A DNA stretch of 64,000 bases from Paralvinella palmiformis. Lineage: Eukaryota; Annelida; Polychaeta; Terebellida; Alvinellidae. Location: assembly GCA_025642065.1 (NCBI GenBank), contig JAODUP010000421.1, positions 124,501 through 188,500 on the forward strand, read 5' to 3'. The notes beneath the pieces were generated by a model, which saw only the letters and a list, made by a program, of their open reading frames with translations, did no database searches and had not been told where the DNA came from. Below, piece after piece: positions 37,501-49,145 of this stretch; within the stretch, counting starts at the first letter, position 1, and every line of letters begins with the position of its first letter. The position numbers were made by a program, and so were the translations under genes.

Positions 37501-39021
37501 GTTTAGATCTAGTCAATGGATTGCATTCCACTTGGGTTGAAATCGATGTAATTTACCTGCCTAGAATGGCTAGATCTATTAATTACCTGTACCAGTAACT
37601 AAACTTACTACTACTACTAGACTGGTGTCTGTCCAAGGTCTACTACTTTAGTAGCAGATCTACTCACGTAGTGCTAACCAACTCAAACATTATAATTCTG
37701 ACATTATAATTCACCAAAACTGTCAGAAATATGTCGGCATGGATTAGGAGTAGACTCTTAGTCACTCTACCCATCCAGTGATCCACTTTGTCAAGTAAAT
37801 CTAGACCACATTCCTGAATCCATTCAATAACAATGGACCATTGGTATTGCCATAGATTGATAGACAGGTCGGGGTCCGGCGATCTCAGCCCAGGTATTCC
37901 AAGCGATTAACAGGAAAATAGTTGCTTACACCAAAATGTCAATGGGGCTAGATTAATGTGGGTATCATAAATATATGCTGATTTCACCCCATATTGCATA
38001 AAAGTCTTTATTGTAGATGCATGTTTGTATGTCACCAATCTCGGCCCATGTCAATTACTATATATATTTTTATATAATTATAGATGTATTATTTTATACA
38101 TATATTGCATAAAAGTCTTTATTGTACATGCATGTTTGTATGTCACCAATCTCGGCCCATGTCAATTACTATATATATTTTTATATAATTATAGATGTAT
38201 TATTTTATACATATATATATATATATAGTTGTATATATATATATTCATATGGCCTAGTCTATTGGAATAATATAAATATCAAACGGTTTATTTTGAATAA
38301 CAGTACTGAGTAACAGGCCACCCACGGAGGCCTACAATCGTGGTCTGTATAGGCAGGCATATGCTCGGAGGATCTTGTGGGTAGAGCGGTCGCCGTTCTC
38401 GTATTCTGCCCAGAAGCCGAAGATCTTCTTCTGCAGATTGAATACGGCCCGACTGTACGACATATATTCCAATGTTTTATTGTATTGACTGAAGCGACTA
38501 CAACTTCCTGCGCCAGCAGTGTTTACATGCACAACTCAAACACGCCCAGCAACCACAATCTACTCAATGAAACAATACTAGAGCAACTAGAACCGACATG
38601 ATTATGATGATAATTAGAAAGCATAAAAACTAGACAATTGAATAGACATTCATGATTCAAGCAACATTAAATTTTTGTACACAAACACACATAGATCTAT
38701 ATTTAATTAGACCGGCCATTTAATTATACATAACGAAACATAGGAATACCGTTTTAACAACCAAATTATGCAAATAGGTGGGCCGAGATCGACAGGTCTA
38801 CTGTAACATCATTAAACATCGAGGTTTTATGTCAGTAAAATATACGCAAAGTAAAATATGAATTGTATATTTTGGTAAGATTACTAAGCAGAGAGCATTG
38901 TTCATAATAAAAAATTACCTCCTACGTTAGATCTAATCCAGTCAGTAATCCACAGACTAGCGATAGCAAACAGATCAGCGGCCAAAAACAATGCTCCAGA
39001 TATTATACTCAACTTATCCAT
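34513..39021 (-). CDS. MOSMO: Modulator of smoothened protein
   Basis: Four-pass membrane protein that lowers surface and ciliary Smoothened and so dampens Hedgehog signalling in vertebrates (known for the family, not shown here). Three in-phase exons, 39021-38919, 35225-35010 and 34700-34513, encode 168 residues, the usual family length. It starts MDKLSIISGALFLAADLFAI, forming the first membrane helix. An extracellular loop follows with Cys-containing LKTCLTVHGRETTC and PEWGLTFLC, then a second helix, SEVRKYARWLGFAA, a third helix around VMFCVAAVTFPIGF, the conserved GGEPYKLPSSYQVGISY loop, and a last helix ending ELFAGKVCLPHF. Donors and acceptors are GT-AG. Intron 1 (3.7 kb) contains a hAT element and a 111-bp tandem duplication. 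No disabling changes are seen. Confidence 0.95.
34701..35009. other. MOSMO intron 2, no feature
   Basis: AT-rich intron of 309 bp between the second and third MOSMO exons; nothing recognised. Confidence 0.6.
36291..37390. mobile_element. Non-autonomous hAT element
   Basis: The left end CATGGTTGGCTTTCTCCCC and the right end, read in reverse as CAGGGTTGACAGGTTTCTCC, form imperfect inverted termini of hAT type. Both subterminal regions also carry inverted blocks of GGCAGAAA/TTTCTCCCC. The flanking 8-mers are identical: CTTCTTTC at 36283-36290 and at 37391-37398. About 1.1 kb with no transposase frame, so it must have been moved in trans. It lies in MOSMO intron 1. Confidence 0.88.
37991..38212. 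repeat. 111-bp tandem duplication
   Basis: Two adjacent near-identical units begin at 37991 and 38102 with ATATTGCATAAAAGTC. Only a base or two differ by eye (GTAGATGC versus GTACATGC), so the duplication is recent. They end in a (TA)n tract that runs to about 38243. Confidence 0.85.
38332..38463 (-). CDS. Unassigned small open frame in MOSMO intron
   Basis: A minus-strand frame of 43 residues begins MSYSRAVFNLQKKIFGFWAE and ends ILRAYACLYRPRL before a stop. The frame stays open upstream of the ATG to about 38532. The local base composition is GC-richer than the intron around it, and the peptide looks protein-like, with mixed basic and aromatic residues. I do not recognise a family. It could be a nested small gene, a retroposed exon or chance. 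Confidence 0.3.
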   Translation of the reverse strand: MSYSRAVFNLQKKIFGFWAEYENGDRSTHKILRAYACLYRPRL

Positions 39022-40348
39022 ATTGACACGAACGATATCAAATCAACAGATCTGAGTAACGTCTGTATCACGGATAATGCTATTGTTTTTATACGAACTG
39101 TCTACATGTACATGAGCTATACACATGATGTGTGAAAACAAATTAGATCTAGCTTTAAACAGCTTCGACTCTGTCATTATAAATTCGCCATCGTCAAGGC
39201 GCCATCTGGCGAATAATAACTGCCACGACCAGTCATTAGCTGAATTAGCTATTTTGTGAGCGAGTTCCTCACCGTGTACTAACAAATGACCAAACGCTCG
39301 GAATATATCTAGCAGTAAATTAAAACAACAGGTAAAACGTTATTAAGAGAGCAATTCTGAAACAAGCTGTATGTATAATACTGGAAACATATTAATGCTA
39401 ACAAATATTTCTTAAATCAGTCATTCAGTTCACATTAGATTAGATCTAATCATCTATAATCAAGATTTAAAAAAATAATTTTTCTATTATCACAATTTCG
39501 GTAATGTCTGTTGCATAAACTGATTAGAAATATTGAGTAGTTTGTCTTTTTTTATAATTTTTTCATCATTACAAGTTAAGCATTCATTTGAAATTATCAA
39601 TACAGTATATTACATTTGTGGTAATCTAATTAATACATCCTTCAACCAAAATAGGCATCTTTGTGGGTGAACTAGTAGTGTGTGATTTGTCAGAGACTTC
39701 CTTCACCGGGATTCAAATAATGGATATAGCTGAAGAACGATTCATTATTAATTCATCTGTGAAAATTATTTCAACTATTTAGCCTACCATTTACGTAGAA
39801 CTCAACCAATTGTAAACAACCAACTCCCAGCAAAGGATAAATAATTCTTTCCTCACGTGTGTATCCATGAACATGTTACGGTAGAATCAGCTACTATAGT
39901 AGTCCTCCTTTATTCGTTAAGATTTTTATATATTTATAACAAAAGCAAATCCAGAGTAACAATAACAGTGCAAAATACGAATGAAACAAATGTTTGTTAG
40001 CAGTCACATCTATGTCTTAATTCTGTACTCAATAATATACATAAATTTAAAAATAACATCACATTTTCATCATTCACAGGTTATTTTAAAAGTGTTATAA
40101 CAGTGTCTATTTGTACAATAAAACAGGATAAATCATAATGCTAAGCTGCAAGGTTACTAAATTTGTTGATTCTTTTTTCAAAAATAAATTAACTGTATCA
40201 CAGATAATATAATTACCTATATATAAAACTTTTAAATTGTTTGTGTTTGTTTGTGCATACATGCGTGTGTGCGTGTGTGTGGTGTGTGTGTGAGAAACAG
40301 CACAGTTAAAACATAACATTAATTTCATAACCAGGTTATCCACATGGG
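39022..40348. other. MOSMO-DUS1L spacer
   Basis: The MOSMO promoter side (about 39022-39300) is followed by AT-rich sequence, then a (TG)n-rich tract at about 40239-40292 just after the DUS1L stop. No gene seen. Confidence 0.6.
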
Positions 40349-40613
40349 TCAAGTATCAGAAGCATGAGAGACAGAGTCTACTATTGGAACATCATTAGAT
40401 ATATGAACAGCTTCATCTTCTGACTGTATTACTGAATCAGAACCAACAGTGGACAGTACAGTTACTACAGTCTGTTTGTCTACTTCCAATAAACAAGTCT
40501 TGTCATCATTTGCATGTACACTTTTCAATTTCTGCTTAGCCTTAGAATACAGCTTGTGACCTGTGAATACAGTTAAAAAATGAACTTGATATGCATAAAT
40601 TAGGTGAAATTAA

Positions 40614-40654
<41 letters not shown>

Positions 40655-43600
40655 CATATAAATAATAAAGTCCAATACCGTAACAACAGGAAAAAAGATT
40701 AATTGTGAGACTCACTCACCTGAACAGTCCAACTGCTCAGAGTTCATTTTCTTTCTGCAACAAGCTTTACAAAGATTGAACTGACACTTCAAACCCTGTA
40801 AGGAAACAGGAAGGTCATTAATACAACAAAGTTATTTTCAGTAAAATACTTATTGGCATGCTGCTTGTTAATTAACATACTTTTCTGACTATCTGTTATT
40901 AAATCATACACTTAACACAATCTGATAATGCTATTACTATTCACACACCCACACACACGTCTCAATATTGAGGATATTATTGTGCTAAAGTACTAAAATT
41001 ATTCTTTATCACCTTGGGATTCAAGCACTGACTACATTTGTCAAATTTGTCTTCTCTTGGTTGGAACTTTTTCTTAGGATTTCTACAAAGCTTCTTCAGC
41101 TTATTACGTGACAAATTTAGTCCATTGCCATTCTTTATGAGATCTAACAAATGACGCTTGCTGTTGTGCTGATCTTTTTCATCCTTCTTCTCACCATCAA
41201 CTTTTCTGTACAAACAAAGGCAGCAAATTTGGCTTAGTGAATCAAGAAAATAGAATAAAAACTTACTGTCCTAAATTATATGGGATGAGATAATTTGTGG
41301 GCGACTAAAGATCAGGATAGTTGATAATATGTAAAACATAAACTTAGAGCTGGGACCTTGAAGTGGCTTCAACAGAACTGAAAATTGGAGACGAGTAACT
41401 TTTGTACGCTGAGCCTTTAGCATAACTGTAAGACAATAACTTAGAGAACAATTGACGGAAATAAACTTGACTAATAATGCTTAATACTAACACTGGTCTG
41501 ACATATGGCTGACAGATCCAATATGGTACTGGCAAGTGTTTTTGATATTTCTGCTTGTATTCCTCAGGATTTGCTCTGTATTTTTCTACGTCAACCTATA
41601 TTATTTTTAAATGAGATGAGACGGTTTTATATTTATCTAGAAATACATCACCATAAAAAAATCACACACTGTACTAACCAAAAGAAAATCAAACACAACA
41701 GTTGTTGAATCACCATTATACATTAATCTAAGACAATGTATTAAAACTATGCATTCAAGATCATATCAAGTGGTTTATGAAACTAACCATAGACTTCTGC
41801 TTTATGCTTTCTATAACTCCTCTTACTTCATTCACAGACTTACAACTACCCAGAACCTCTCGTAATTCCGTGTGTACCAACAGCCTAAAACATGAAAACA
41901 AATTACACACAATACCACAAAATAAGTTGCATTTTAAAACATCATAATGACATTCACATCACTTAACAAGTTAAGATACTTACAAGTGATGGAATAACTT
42001 AAAAAGATGACCTCTAACGCTAGATAAAGGACATGGGTGCTGTTCAACCAGATCTAGGTATTCTGTGCCCAACTCCCAAGCAGCCATTTGCCTGCCTTCA
42101 AATATTGCTGGATTATGTAGATTACCTTCTGAAATAATAATCATTGTTGCAAACATGAATTTTTTTATACTACCTCAAGTAAATTGCTTAATTTCTTAGG
42201 AGTTCTGTAGATAAATAATGTTTTGAGCTAGAAAGAAACACTAATAATTATCTACCTGCTGTCATCACACCTTCAACACCAGTATCATTAAGACATTCAT
42301 AAACATCCTCAAGACATTGGATGTTACCATTACAAAATACTGGGATGTTCACTGCTGATCTGATGAGAAGCAGATTCAAAATATTATTACTATCACAAAA
42401 CTATACACTTCCTATTAGAGAAAAGCAAAAAGTGAATTTAGTACAATAGAGAGGAAATGGATGTTTGATTAATTGAAGCTAACTGTTAATAAAACTACTG
42501 AACTGTACCTATTCATCATTAATAAATGCGGAAAGTCAAGAAAATAGACACACACATTGGTGCAACACATTAGCAACTCACTTGACAGCCTTAACGTGTT
42601 CCCAGGAAGCCAGTCCAGTGTTGGGACCTTTCTGTTCCCTTGTCCTGCCATGAACTGTTAGTAACTGAATGAAGCCAAACACCATGTATTAGACCTGGAT
42701 GTATCAACTGCAGGTAATTATAGATATTTATCTAACGTCCTTGTAGTACTGTGGTGAATTCTCTTCATAACAGTGCATCCTACCTTTAATAGAGTTTGTA
42801 CAAGATGAGATGTACTCAAATGCTAAAAAAAGGTGGACAAATGCTAAAAAATAGCCAGCCATTCACTGCATATTATTGTCAGGTCTTAAATGTTCAATAA
42901 ATGAATTACTAAACGAGTTAATATATTTATCGGCTTCCATGCAACATTATTGGTTAGAGTTGGTGATGTAATTATTAGGTAGCACAATTCCACATTTTAT
43001 TATGCAAAAAAAGGAGAGCTCAGCATTGTTTTAGACAGCATATTTTTTGGTTCATTTTAATTTAAGGGTAATCCCAAATTAAAAAAAATTGTATCCCATA
43101 AGATTTGACTAATCAGATGACAGTATAGTGCAGCATACACATACAAATATAACCAGGTACTTTTTTTAATGTAGAAGCCATTTTATTCAAATGTGTTTCA
43201 ATGTACACATTATTCACATAAATTGTATGAAAACATGAAGGAAATATGATATTGTTGAAAAATAACTGAGATGCAGACATAATAATGCAAATTCTTACTT
43301 TACAACCAGCTTTCTCCAACATCTGGGCATACTGTACTGTCTTGTTGACATCTTCAAATATTCTCATTTTACAGGTTATTGGAACATTCAACTTTTCGGC
43401 ACATAGTTTTACTGAAGTGGTAATCAGTGAAATATATATTGAACTATTCAATAAATTAATCATTGCAAATAAATTTGTACACAACATTTTGTTTGCTAAA
43501 CCATTTTGTACACAATACCCATGTTATATATGAGATCCCATTCATCTTGAAGGAAGGCACCATAATGGCCACGTTTCGCAATGGCTTGAGGACAACCAAG

Positions 43601-46600
43601 ATTCAGATCTACAGCTTCACAGTAAGCTTCAGCATACTGGGCAGCCTTCAGTAATGTCTCAGGATCATTTGCACAGAACTAGAAATAAGCATAAAACATG
43701 TAGACTATTAATAAGACTACTCTTTGGGCAAAAGGATGCCATGTGCTTATTATCACTCAACTATAACAAACACTGTACAACTTAATAATTAAATCTATTC
43801 TTCTGATAATAAATCCTCAACACAAACAGTAGACAATACCTGAACAATGAGGGGTCTGTCAGCTGATGATGATGTCAGTGCTTCCTTCCTATAACAAGCA
43901 TCCCGTACAAACACTGTAGCATGATACATCGGAGTGTAACACAGCTCAGCTCCATGGCGCCTCGATAGCAATCTCCATGGCAGCTCACTCTGGTCTACCA
44001 TCGGCGCCACAATTAACTTCGCTGAATTAAGTTTCTCTCTCCAAAATGAAAATGCATCCACATTTTGTTGGCTGTAATAAAGAGGCAAATCTATTAATAT
44101 AAGAGATATAATAAAATAAAAAAAGATGGTCTGTACGAATTCATTTAGCTTTTTCGTGATTTTGAACACATATTGGTATTCCTAATCTCAGCTCAAGTGT
44201 ATCATTTTTTTCCCTATAGCAGGTTATGACACTAAAAATTGTGCAGAACTAGCCACTGTGGCTAGTGGACTTTGTAAAGTACTAGCCACAAACCTTTTTA
44301 GTGGTCATGATTTTGGGCGGATGTGAGCAAAGCAAGCATCTGCTAGGGGGTCCGGGGCCATGCCCCCCTTTTGTTTTTTTGAAATTTATCTGGCAAAGTC
44401 ATACGGGAGCACTTCAGAGTTTATTCTACCATTTCCTTTTAACTATAAAAATGTTGAGTTTGCGTTTTATTCTATATAATTTCCTGAAAAAGGTATAAAA
44501 GTTGCTGAAATGAAAACAATCGCTTTTGATCAAGCTTTTTCACCACTTCCTCCTCAGCCATTCCATTGTCAAATTCATCTGAATCATAGATATCATCAAA
44601 TCCCATCTCAAATCCATCTTTCACCGTCACAGTCCGACTCTTTCCTAACCATTGCAACTACAGGATGTTCTGCCTGATCAGTATCATTGTCACTGCCTCC
44701 TATCTCTCCAGCCACAACATCATCTGCTGCCTGAGCAAGCTCCACTTCTTGGCTAACATCTTGACTACATTTATCAGCTTTCTCAGCTTCCTGACCAGCA
44801 TTTTCAACTTCCTGATCAACCTGACCAGTTTCATTACCATCTTTGGCCGTCCTCTTCTCTCTCTTCTGCTTCTTCTCCTCAATTTTACAAGGGTTACAGC
44901 TTTCTTGTACATGAAGTTCAGCCTGCTTGGCCTGGATAAGGATCCCATCCAAAACTCAACAGCAGCTGTGGGATCATAGTCTGTGAGGGTCGAGGTCTTC
45001 AGTTTTGTGCGAAGATGGGACTTGGTAATTTTCATCCGAAGCCCCTCTCATTCTCTGCATAACTGGTGGGAAGGGTGAGGATAAGATCGATGAGATAAAG
45101 GATGTGAGAGAACTCACCACCCTTGCTGCAAGAAATCCAGATATCAGGCCATGCCAGTTTCTGCACTGTAGCTTTGTATCATCTGGCTTATCAATGGTAT
45201 TGAGCTGAATCAACACTAAAGTCTAAAGTTTAAAATATTTGTTGCCATTCATCATTTGCCTGGAGAGAATCAGATGTTACATTTTGGCCTCATGCTTCAC
45301 ACACTGTGTGCACCACACACCTCTTTGAACATTGTATGAAAGTCATGGTCTACCAATCTGCCACTTTGATAAGAAATGTCTGACTTTTTTACATTTGGGG
45401 TTGATTTCTACTACTCTTTATCATGATTAAGTTATAGTCTAAAGTTTAAAATATTTGTTGCCATTCATCATTTGCCTGGAGAGAATCAGATGTTACATTT
45501 TGGCCTCATGCTTCACACACTGTGTGCACCACATACCTCTTTGAACATTGTATGAAAGTCATGGTCTACCAATCTGCCACTTTGATAAGAAATGTCTGAC
45601 TTTTTTACATTTGGGGTTGATTTCTCCTACTCTTTCTCAGTGGAATTTACTTTCTTTACATGTCCTGTAAATTCCAAAAGAGGGAGTTTTCTTTTCTTCT
45701 CTGCATCATTCTGGTTTTCACTAGTTATTTCTGTTTTCCTCCAAAACTGATCCATGTTTACATAAAAATATGAAAGGTCAAATGTCGAGGTCATGTCGAT
45801 AACATCGAAATTTCATCGAGTTCCTAATTTGTTCTGTAAATGCGCACATGAGGCCCAGTGGTGCTGTGTAAGTATTACAGGATCAATAAAACAAATATTT
45901 CATAGCACGGTATTCAGGTAAAAAAGGTTGGCAAATTGTGTCGAATAAAAGTGGGAAAACAACTGAATTAAATTAAGGGATGAGATTTTCCTGGTGAGCG
46001 TAATAGACTATTTCTCCCCCCCCCCTGGTACCAAATATTAGCACTTGCCAGCATGGCTAGTGCGGATCCATTGATACATGGGTTAAAGCCATAATGAAAA
46101 GTGGATAGAGCCAGTCTGATAAAAAAAAACAGTCGTGTGCGTTTCAGACATTTAACAACCAAGAGATTTTGATCATCTATTCCATATGCATCGGCACAGT
46201 TAGATAAAGGTAAAAGTGACAATATTATTATTTTATTTGCCTAAATATGGCAACTATAGTTTTGTAATAATTTTTAAATAAATATACTATGGATGAACTA
46301 GGATTTGTGTTAATAGTAAAACTAGTCCAGGATTATGCTAATCTAGAAGGGAGCCATTATTTTCACACAGTTTAAAAGCCAAGTATTATTACAATGATTA
46401 TATTTATATACAGTGTTTGTAATGCAGGATGCTCTTTACACACCAGTTTGTTTCAGGAAATGGTGTGGCAGACGGTGTGTTAATAACTGTTGAAGCAATG
46501 AATAATGGGATTACATTTGATGACTCCTTCTTCCTTCTACTAGGTCTGAATTACTCAATTTTAAGTGACATTCATCCTGCTACACACAAGTAACTCTAAA

Positions 46601-46990
46601 GAGAACCAAGACATTGTGCACATTTATAACTCCTGTAAAGAGTTATTATTCTACAGATAAATGTGTCAGCAGACACTGCACCAGCGTCTTTTGTGCTATG
46701 TTATCGTCTCGTAGTTTAATATCCTGCAACAAATTGAATGCCAAAGGTTATATATATATTATTTATTATGTATTTAAATATTATATCACCAACGTCTTTA
46801 GAAAATGGCTTAGCTTAAGAAAACAAGATAATTTTCCCATCCAGAAATGTCAAGGATTATGATGACCTCTTCATATATTATACTGTTTTTCTGTTAACTA
46901 ACTTAAAATACTGCCAATAATTAGCATAGATTCATCACAGTAGGTTATAAAATCATCAGAAAATCTAATCGAATATTTTTACCTGAACAT
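40349..46990 (-). CDS. DUS1L: tRNA-dihydrouridine(16/17) synthase
   Basis: Flavoprotein that reduces uridine to dihydrouridine in the tRNA D-loop. Twelve exons join in phase, total about 508 residues: 46990-46983, 44071-43840, 43678-43519, 43411-43299, 42664-42582, 42359-42256, 42128-41984, 41884-41788, 41595-41492, 41205-41013, 40795-40720 and 40560-40349. FMN-barrel blocks are [40 protein letters not shown] (catalytic-type Cys109), [41 protein letters not shown] and [13 protein letters not shown] Dus1-like tail follows with [10 protein letters not shown] and Cys pairs ([14 protein letters not shown]) that may bind zinc. The eight-base first coding exon (ATGTTCAG) is the weakest call; all others are firm. 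The donor at 41491 was chosen because only it keeps frame into the next exon. Confidence 0.92.
40620..40652. repeat. (TA)n microsatellite in DUS1L intron
   Basis: Uninterrupted TA dinucleotides in the last DUS1L intron. Confidence 0.9.
42665..43298. other. DUS1L intron, no feature
   Basis: AT-rich intron of 634 bp between the KAGCK and LLTVHGRT exons; nothing recognised. Confidence 0.6.
44472..45216 (-). pseudogene. Broken transposon-like coding remnant
   Basis: Three overlapping minus-strand frames follow one another. The first holds [20 protein letters not shown], the next [20 protein letters not shown] then an acidic Gln/Glu/Lys-rich stretch, and the last [20 protein letters not shown]. 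Continuity across frames suggests one ancestral acidic protein interrupted by frameshifts. I do not recognise the family. It lies inside the repeat block of DUS1L intron 1 and is probably transposon cargo rather than host coding sequence. Confidence 0.4.
45221..45645. repeat. 216-bp tandem duplication
   Basis: Units starting GTCTAAAGTTTAAAATATTT at 45221 and 45437 are nearly identical over more than 200 bp (for example CACCACACACCTC versus CACCACATACCTC). The pair is therefore recent relative to the decayed frames beside it. Confidence 0.9.
46066..46982. other. DUS1L intron 1, 5' part
   Basis: AT-rich sequence without recognised genes; short open frames have no domain resemblance. Confidence 0.5.
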
Positions 46991-47600
46991 AACATCTGTT
47001 GAATATCTGGAATGATGAATCTCTAATGCTGCGATAATCAGCTCTGGTGTCAAGAAAATACTGGGTAATTCTTGTCGGATCAAACAAGGTAATTGCTGAG
47101 CTTAGCTCAGAACACCTGTATACTTCTACAAATGGTAGCCATTATATACTCCTCGTGCCTACTAAATCACTGGACTGACTATCCATATCATGACATTGGA
47201 AACAACAGTTTATAATAATATTTTCCCATGTTTAGCTGGACACATTTAGCCAATATGTGCCGTGTTTAAGGAACTTGTTTATTTTACTACATCCAATAAG
47301 ACATAAAAATTCATAGCGTTATACAGTACACAATAAAATCTGTTTCAGTTACAATCAGTGTGAAAATGAATCATCCCTCCAAGATTTGGTTGGTTCACTG
47401 AATTAATTGCCCGATGGAGTCTATCAATAACATTGTTTTTAGCCATAACAATTACTTTTTATTGGATAAAAATGTTTGATTAGTTACCTTATTCTCTATC
47501 GATCTGGTATAAAATGAAGGCATTCGTCAAATATAACACTAAAAACCTAGTCCGGTGACCATTACTACGATGGCAGTATTTCAAGAAAATGCTCCAAAAG
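46991..47600. other. Upstream region of DUS1L
   Basis: Probable 5' UTR and promoter of DUS1L followed by AT-rich spacer. In the DUS1L frame the sequence stays open on the minus strand from the ATG up to about 47090 but offers no earlier ATG. No other gene recognised. Confidence 0.5.
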
Positions 47601-47749
47601 CTAGCCAGCTTCTCAATGGATGATTTGTTATTCCGAAGATTCCCAAGGATTGCCGACTTCTATGAAAAGGGCCATTTAGTTGCTTTAGATTACTTCTTTA
47701 CCCATTGTTCCATAACTGACATTATGGTGGCTGTGACTTGTTTGTCTTG

Positions 47750-48260
47750 TCATGGTGTTGAGGAGAATTGATACCCCAAGCTATTGATGTAGGGCATGGC
47801 CTTGGATTTAATAGTCACAATTTAGCTTGGTCATATTACACAGCAGTTGTTTACATAATAGTATACCTCTATGCCTATGGGGCCCATCTATCATGTAAAT
47901 AATTGGTATTTTCATTGGATATTTAAATCACTGTTATTGATGTTTGAAAATTTTAGTTTTTGAAAAGAATTATGACCAAATTAGCCCAAAATTTTGGATC
48001 ATAGGTTCAAAGCCTTTCGTGCTTGCCTACCTCCCACAACCAGCTAATTTATTTGGGTCTAATTTCGGTCTCAGTCCATTTCGGTCGCACTACGAAATCG
48101 GCAATGCCATGACCAATTCGGCCACCAACATAAACCTTTAGAGGCAGTGGATTTTGTTCAGTCAATGAATAATCTGTGAATAGATATTTTGGTCTTGTTA
48201 AGGGGAACTGATAGCCAAGGCTGTCACTATAGGGCACGGCCTCTTATAGGGGGTTTGTTC
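47750..48260 (-). repeat. Two related LINE-tail-like blocks
   Basis: GAATTGATACCCCAAGC followed by GGGCATGGCCTTGG (from about 47766) is echoed by GAACTGATAGCCAAGGC followed by GGGCACGGCCTC (from about 48204). The second block adjoins the minus-strand RNase H-bearing LINE fragment, so both probably derive from its 3' end. Confidence 0.5.
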
Positions 48261-48399
48261 ATTTTAATGCAGGATTTACTGCAGGACACATGGTTATTCC
48301 TGATGAGGGGTAAATGGTCTTGTGGATGATGGCTGATTATCTTATGATATATTTTACTTTATCTACTGTGGGAAGGGAGTGATGAACGAGGAGTAGTTT

Positions 48400-49145
48400 T
48401 TGTGTAATATTTTTATGAAAATTCAGTAGTCTGGGGCATTCTGTTGGCCCAACATGGTTTTGACATACTCAAGTCTTGAAATAGGAGTGACATCTAAGTA
48501 GTCGTAGTTGGGTATCTATAAACCTATTTTGGCATATCCTATGTTCTGGTATGGTGGTACTAAGATACTAAGTACCGGTTGGAGTTGTGAAGTAGTCAAT
48601 GTAAAGTTTATCTGTCATTTTATTGCTCCTTATGGGGATATGTTGTCCTAGAGCTCCAATATGTCTGTAAATTGTCAATGTCAAGATCTGTAGTTAAATT
48701 AGCAAGTCAGTCAGCTTCTTCGTTGCTGAGGTTTCCGACGTGGCTTGGTATCCAGTGAAATATAATCTAGATGGCTAGTTGTTTGAAATGTTCGGCTTCA
48801 TCCCAGACTTTATGGGCTGTTTCTGGGTAGGTCGAAGGGGTGTGTTTCTGGAGGATGAAGAGTGCATCCGGGGAGTCAGTGTATATAACTATTTTCTGAT
48901 GCAGAGTATGGTGGGTTCTGCACCATCGGAGCATCTCCAGGAGGACACTCAGTTTGGTTAGGTTTATCGGAGTGAAATCTCGGAGGAATTCTCCGCATTC
49001 TGATAGGGGGGATGACGGCATCTCGTCCTGCTGGCTGACGGATGCATCTATATGCTCCGGATACATATGTTGAGCTAAAATAGTCAATCAGTGGTTCAAG
49101 ACCATCTGGCGTGTTCTCCCATAGATAGGTTTCGAGCTGTGGAAT
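48400..49145 (-). mobile_element. LINE fragment with RNase H domain
   Basis: Minus-strand translation gives a ribonuclease H-type order: CGEFLRDFTPINLTKLSVLL, KIVIYTDSPDALFILQKH (the YTDS block carries an RNase H Asp), TYPETAHKVWDEAEHF, then after a frameshift IPSHVGNLSNEEADXLANL (the HVGxxxNEEAD block with its closing Asp). A C-terminal RNase H is found in some non-LTR retrotransposon clades such as I. Frameshifts and stops show decay, and the RT part is absent, as expected of a 5'-truncated copy. Its 5' edge abuts a MULE transposase fragment at about 49146. Confidence 0.72.

Larger units (their letters stand above)
35226..38918. other. MOSMO intron 1
   Basis: Holds a non-autonomous hAT element (36291-37390), a 111-bp tandem duplication (37991-38212), (TA)n tracts at about 38207-38243, and an unassigned minus-strand open frame at 38332-38463. 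The remainder is AT-rich without recognised content. Confidence 0.7.
44245..46065. mobile_element. Unclassified transposon block in DUS1L intron 1
   Basis: The left edge has ACTAGCCACTGTGGCTAGTG and the right edge has CTTGCCAGCATGGCTAGTGC, which resemble each other in inverted orientation. Just inside the left edge lies CTAGGGGGTCCGGGGCCATG with CCCCCC, a motif seen near the ends of many invertebrate DNA elements (recalled, not searched). Between the edges are minus-strand coding-like frames (44472-45216) and a 216-bp tandem duplication. No target duplication was identified, so the limits are approximate. Confidence 0.45.

Noticed and set aside
40239..40292. CRISPR-like or regulatory repeat
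   Set aside because: It is a degenerate TG microsatellite in an animal genome.
44665..44979. Hydrophobic Leu/Ile-rich plus-strand frame suggesting a membrane protein
   Set aside because: It is the antisense of the acidic Gln/Glu/Lys-rich minus-strand remnant; complementing Glu/Lys codons yields apparent hydrophobic residues.
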